From Cloeon dipterum (Eukaryota > Arthropoda > Insecta > Ephemeroptera > Baetidae): a stretch of DNA of 64,000 nt. Below the pieces are notes generated by a model. That model was not told the DNA's origin and made no database searches. It saw only the letters and a list, made by a program, of their open reading frames with translations. Location of the stretch: contig NC_088789.1 of the NCBI RefSeq assembly GCF_949628265.1, positions 5,820,886 through 5,884,885 of the forward strand. The letters run 5' to 3'. Below are positions 49,801 to 64,000 of the stretch, in pieces (the stretch's first letter is position 1; every line of letters starts with the position of its first letter). A program made the position numbers and the translations under genes.

Positions 49801-52610
49801 AATTCCGTTTCATCTTTAATGATAATAATTCTCGCGAAAAACACACACATGGAGGCAAGCAAACACGCTCGCACAGACATTTATCAATACCAATTTTCGC
49901 CGCGGTTCCAGCAGACTCTGTGCTTTTCCCACGGACGTAAATTAAATTAATGGAGAGAGCCAGGCGAACGCATGAATAACAGAGTCGTCAGCAGCGGCAG
50001 AATGAACCCTCGTCGGCCGGCCGCACGGTCGCGGGGAGCACCGGAGTTAATTTAATATTATATTTACCAATAACTGCTGGCGAGGAAGACTCAGGGTGAA
50101 AGATTTTAGTCTCTTCTACAAGAAGACTTTAAAACGGCTATGGAATCGTAAAAAATACATCAAAGAAAATAAGCTTAAAAAGCCATAATTAAATATTTCA
50201 GGAATAGGACAAAATAGATTTTTTTCTCAATTTTAAAACATAAGGTTACTCTGTTTTTGTTTAATTTGTTTAAGGGATGAAATAATCCTAAAATTTCCCG
50301 ATTGGAAACAATCCTCATTAAAATCGAACATCATTCAACAAATTAAAATTTTTGTGTAATTGGTCACTTTTTTAGCGTATAATACAGAAAATGGCAAGTG
50401 AGCTAATTTTTCTTTTAAAGAAATTTCAAGCAAGAAAAAATATCAATATTTATCAATTGCAAAATGCAAAGACAAGGAGCTATAGGGAAGCAGCAGCATT
50501 ACGATGGAAACCTTTATTGTATCACATCGTATTTTAGTGTTTGGCGTAAAATTAAATTCATTATTATTACTATTTAGCCGCAATTCGCTTATTAAGAAAG
50601 AAGTGAAAAGCTAAAAGAGTAAAAATATTTTGGCCTCGGCTATAGTATCCGATCCGCTTGGGCCTAATGACGACAGTCTAATTGTTTGCGGCTTGATTGC
50701 GTTTGCTCGGTGACTGCCTTTTCGACTCGTTTGCTTAATTTATTGTCCTTTTTCATTAGTCGGCCGGCCGCACGCTGCGCCGACAATTAAAAGTGGCGAG
50801 GGGCCCTCGTCTGTTGGCGCCGCTGTGACACACACACAACATACCTACATATAGGGGCCCGTCCGAGCCCAACGGAGCCGGCGGGGGGCCTGAGCGCTCT
50901 TTTTTTAATTATGCGCGCGCAAATGGCTGCTGCTGCTGTTTTTCATTAGGCCGTGACTCAGCAGCATCGAAAAGCGATTAAAGGGTCGAGAGCAGCTAAT
51001 GTTTTTCAGGCTGAGCGCGGTAATTACAGCGCCGAAATCTAATTAGCTACCGGCGGCGAAGGCCCGACCCTGCGCGCCAGCCAGCGAAAGGGAAATGTCC
51101 ATTTTTGGTCCGTTCTAATCTCGGCCGATAACGGGGTGTAATCCGCGAGCGGTGCGGTTATTAATTTTTAATCGACGCCACTCGAAATTAACCATCTTAA
51201 TTGAGTCGGTGCTGGAAAAAAGTTCCCAGTCATAAACGGCCGCAGAGCGCAAATCCAATTAGTTTACAAAAGATGTTTCGATTTTTATCTACACTTCGAT
51301 TAATAATTGGAAGGGGAGGAGAAATCGTTTTTTCTCAGAACAAGTTGCTGCGTAATTCAGGATCAAGGATCACACTCTTTAAAGTCGTTACATCCTACTG
51401 TAAAATTAAGGTTCAAAATATGTTGAAAATATCTTATTTTCAGCACATTTTGAACTCTTATAAGAGATATACGCTTCTTTTTATTGCAAAACGTTCTTCA
51501 GGAAATCAAACGGTGATTCAATTTTCAGGCATCAGCCAACTGAGTCGCTTTAACCACTCGACTTTGACGACTTAAATAAATTAAAATCAGAAGAAAGGAA
51601 AGTTCAGAATTTGTTTCTTTGCAAAAAAAAGACAAGACAGGAACGAAAACCCTTTCTGAACACTATCTCCATATTGCATGATTTTTTGCTAAAAATGAAT
51701 GAATGAATGTGAAAAACAGTAGTTCCCAGCTTGGTTTTTTTCTGAAAATTTGTTCGATTTGAGCGGAACACTTGCAATGTAATAGCAATTTTTTTAAACG
51801 AGTTGCATCATGCTTTAAATTGTATTTTTAATTTGATTTTTTTTTAAAGTTTGTGCTGTGTTGCAGAACGCAGGCAAACATTAAAATTTTAAGCACTTGG
51901 TTTTTCAAACAGTGGGTTCGTAAAATATGGAAAAGACTTTAAGCTGCAAAAACTAAACCCTAAACATCTCGCATAAATCAACAGATTAGCCATTAGTTAA
52001 AATAATTAAAATAAACATTAAAAATGATATCTGTGGGAGAGTTCCTCTTCCTTCTCTCACGTGAATTACTAGTTCCTGAAATTTGACAATAATATGTCTT
52101 TTCTACACATCCGAAAGTGAAAAATCCCAAAGAAAGCCTAATACATTTTTTTACCATGCTGCAAGCAGTCAAGTTGTCAACGCTGTTGTCAACGAAATTT
52201 TTACTCTAAAATGATATTTTATCATTCTGCTACGACCTCTTAAGAGCTCTTCGACTACATGTGCCGCAGCAATGAAGCATACATAAGCATAATAATTGCT
52301 ATTTGTTTTATGATGCAAAAGCTAACTTTCCCATATTCATCATCCAAAGCATTCTACGAATGACGAAAAAGAGGGAGACAAAGGGACGAGAATTCCTCAA
52401 GGTTAATTCTTTAATTTAGCGAGGCAAAATTTTACAACTCTATTCCGCGAGAAAGGCAATTGCGAAACGTGCGTTGCGAGTGTTGACGAGTTTCAAGCGG
52501 ATTTGGAGGCGGCTAATTGAATTAAGAAAAGCCAAAAGCGGGCGGCCGCGAGTGAGTGCCGAGTGAGTGACGGATCCCATTAGCGCGTGGGGCGGGCCCA
52601 GGGTCAGGGG

Positions 52611-52640
52611 GTCCGTCCGTCCGTCCGTCGGTCCGTCCGT
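52611..52640. repeat. (GTCC)n microsatellite
   Basis: A tetranucleotide GTCC array with one variant unit (GTCG). It creates the Arg/Pro/Ser repeat in an otherwise unsupported plus-strand open frame. Confidence 0.85.
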
Positions 52641-53947
52641 GGAAACGACGACGATAATTAAAACGAGTCAATTCGCGAGAAGCTGCTCAATATGCGAGCC
52701 CCATATTGCTCTGCTCGGTGGTGCGCGCAAAAACTGGCAGACTCGTCATCGGAATGCGGCGGCGGCGGCGGGTTTTAATTTTCGTGGAAACTCCAAAGTG
52801 GGCCGCGTTCCGAGGAAAGCGCGACGGCAAAAACGCACGCAGAAAAGTGCGCGCGGCTTATTATTTAATTACTCAGTCAGTCAGAGTCAGAAACGGACGG
52901 AGAAATATCAAAGCAGGGAGCAAACAAACACAAATCCTCTCTGTGTCGTAATTATACCATTTATTTAATATCGGAAACTGCGCCAACCTTGTCCTTTTAA
53001 AAAACGGCCTGTTTCGCATTATTGGCCACCGTAAATTTTGACGTAATAACACGGTTTTTATTATTTGAAACAAAATTAGTCAGAATTAATTTACTTTTAA
53101 CTGTCATAATCAGTAATACTAACGTCATTTTGATCGCAGTATATTTATTAAAAGCAACTCAAAATATATGTCGCCAAATTATGTAACACCTTTGGGCGCA
53201 TGTTAAGATCTATTCAGTTGGTAGAATAGGAAAACCAATTTACTGATCGTAAAAATTTATGTTAGCTTTAACCAAGAAATCATGAAATAATTTTTTTAAA
53301 CGCGTTGAATCAATAACGAAAGAGAGAGCAGACAATAATTGACACAACTTTTAAACAAATTGATGATTTAATTTGAAGAAGTTGAATAGTTGTTCCTAGA
53401 TTATTTTTAGATTAAAACTCTATCAAAACAGAATTATCTTGACTTTTAAAACTGTTAAGTTGTTGTCTAAAAGTTTTTTGCACAGTAATTACATCCGAAT
53501 ATTTGGTTAACTTCTCTATCACGATTACTGATTGTTTTTTAATTTGAAGATTTTTGAACAGGACTCTCTTTTAGAAATGACATTGTCATTTTGCAAGTTG
53601 TAAAGAATTGTAGCATGGCAAAGAAAATGTCAATTAACGTGTATTTTGCGCTAGGCCGCACGTAAACTATAGTGAAAAGCACTTTTGAAACTAATAGAAA
53701 TGATAGACTTTCAGTTGTTCAAAAAATTTGTGACCTATACAAGCTAAAGTTGATTCCTACATATTTTCTAACAAGCTGCACTTATTATTCCGTGTCAAAG
53801 TTAGAAAAATAATTTAAAAGACTTGTGCCTGGCACTTTTATAATATTGCAATAAAAATTTGTAGATCTGACTGATTTTTTAGCCATTTATTTTTTATCTT
53901 GAATCAATCAAAGACTTCGTTTTTTGTTCATATCATCATTTTGCAAA

Positions 53948-53953
53948 TTTATT
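53948..53953 (-). terminator. al polyadenylation signal candidate
   Basis: TTTATT on the plus strand (AATAAA on the minus strand) lies about 200 bases after the al stop. A second hexamer at 53886-53891 could serve instead. Either gives a 3' UTR of 0.2-0.3 kb, but a longer one is possible. Confidence 0.4.
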
Positions 53954-54150
53954 TGGGCACAGCTGCATGCAAATAAAATGCAAGTAGTGGTATTAAAAAT
54001 ATACAACATATCATATGCATTGAGGCAAATGTCGCTGGGCTGCAGCGTAGGCTTGTTAAAATTTTCGGCAAAGCAGGTTGCGCGCACTCGAAATTTAACA
54101 CTCTGGGCAAAGGAAGCACACTCTGGCGGACGGAAGGGCCGAGTCTTTGG

Positions 54151-64000
<9,850 letters not shown>

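Larger units (their letters stand above)
44601..53885. other. Intergenic region between Cap-G and al with regulatory-like blocks
   Basis: About 9.3 kb without a convincing exon. Blocks of GC-rich sequence interrupted by TAATTA/ATTA cores occur at about 45.65-46.6, 48.5-49.2, 49.7-50.06, 50.64-51.2 and 52.43-52.95 kb, separated by plainly AT-rich sequence. This mosaic is what conserved developmental enhancers often look like in arthropods, and the neighbour is a homeobox gene. One small plus-strand open frame (47735-47959, 74 codons) cannot be excluded as coding. Microsatellites are listed separately. Confidence 0.5.

Noticed and set aside
52567..52968. 133-codon frame starting in the GTCC array
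   Set aside because: The apparent protein begins as a translation of the tetranucleotide repeat and continues as basic low-complexity sequence. It has no homology.

Overview
The window is eukaryotic nuclear DNA: every recognisable protein-coding gene is split by short GT-AG introns, and the protein families point to an arthropod, most likely an insect with a compact genome. The aristaless-type homeodomain protein with a C-terminal OAR motif, the single DENND2-type protein and a Cap-G condensin subunit all fit this. I cannot name the species. Coding sequence is GC-richer than the AT-rich introns and spacers.

Layout. (1) 1-22.9 kb is almost gene-free. The only supported structures are one minus-strand coding exon (4197-4460) and a GC-rich minus-strand exon with a strong splice donor (about 5678-6127). 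I read these as the 5' end of an unidentified gene that runs off the left edge. The rest is AT-rich sequence with scattered GC-richer islands and repeat fragments. (2) 22.9-44.6 kb is a dense cluster of four housekeeping genes: mitochondrial Hsp70/mortalin (+), Mediator subunit MED21 (-), a DENND2 Rab guanine-nucleotide exchange factor (+) and condensin I subunit Cap-G (-). Mortalin/MED21 and DENND2/Cap-G are convergent pairs with closely spaced 3' ends. MED21 and DENND2 are divergent, about 0.55 kb apart start to start. (3) 44.6-54.1 kb is a spacer holding GC-rich blocks studded with TAAT homeodomain-type cores, which look like cis-regulatory DNA. (4) 54.15-61.9 kb holds five coding exons of an aristaless (al) orthologue on the minus strand, from just upstream of the homeodomain to the stop. 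An upstream exon probably lies to the right or outside the window. (5) 61.9-64 kb is further non-coding sequence of the same regulatory-looking type.

The genes do not form one pathway. The cluster combines mitochondrial protein import and folding (mortalin), transcription (MED21), membrane traffic (DENND2) and mitotic chromosome compaction (Cap-G), next to a developmental transcription factor with wide non-coding flanks. Exon coordinates below come from reading frames plus splice-site phase; all chains given as complete stay in frame throughout. I found no CRISPR arrays, rRNA, recognisable tRNA, or intact transposon with a coding region. The main unexplained structures are short dispersed and inverted repeats: a pair at 15.67-16.0 kb and 40.62-40.85 kb, a three-armed inverted-repeat cluster at 57.0-57.55 kb with a possible relative at 19.44 kb, and an 18-bp terminal-inverted-repeat hairpin at 43.39-43.48 kb.
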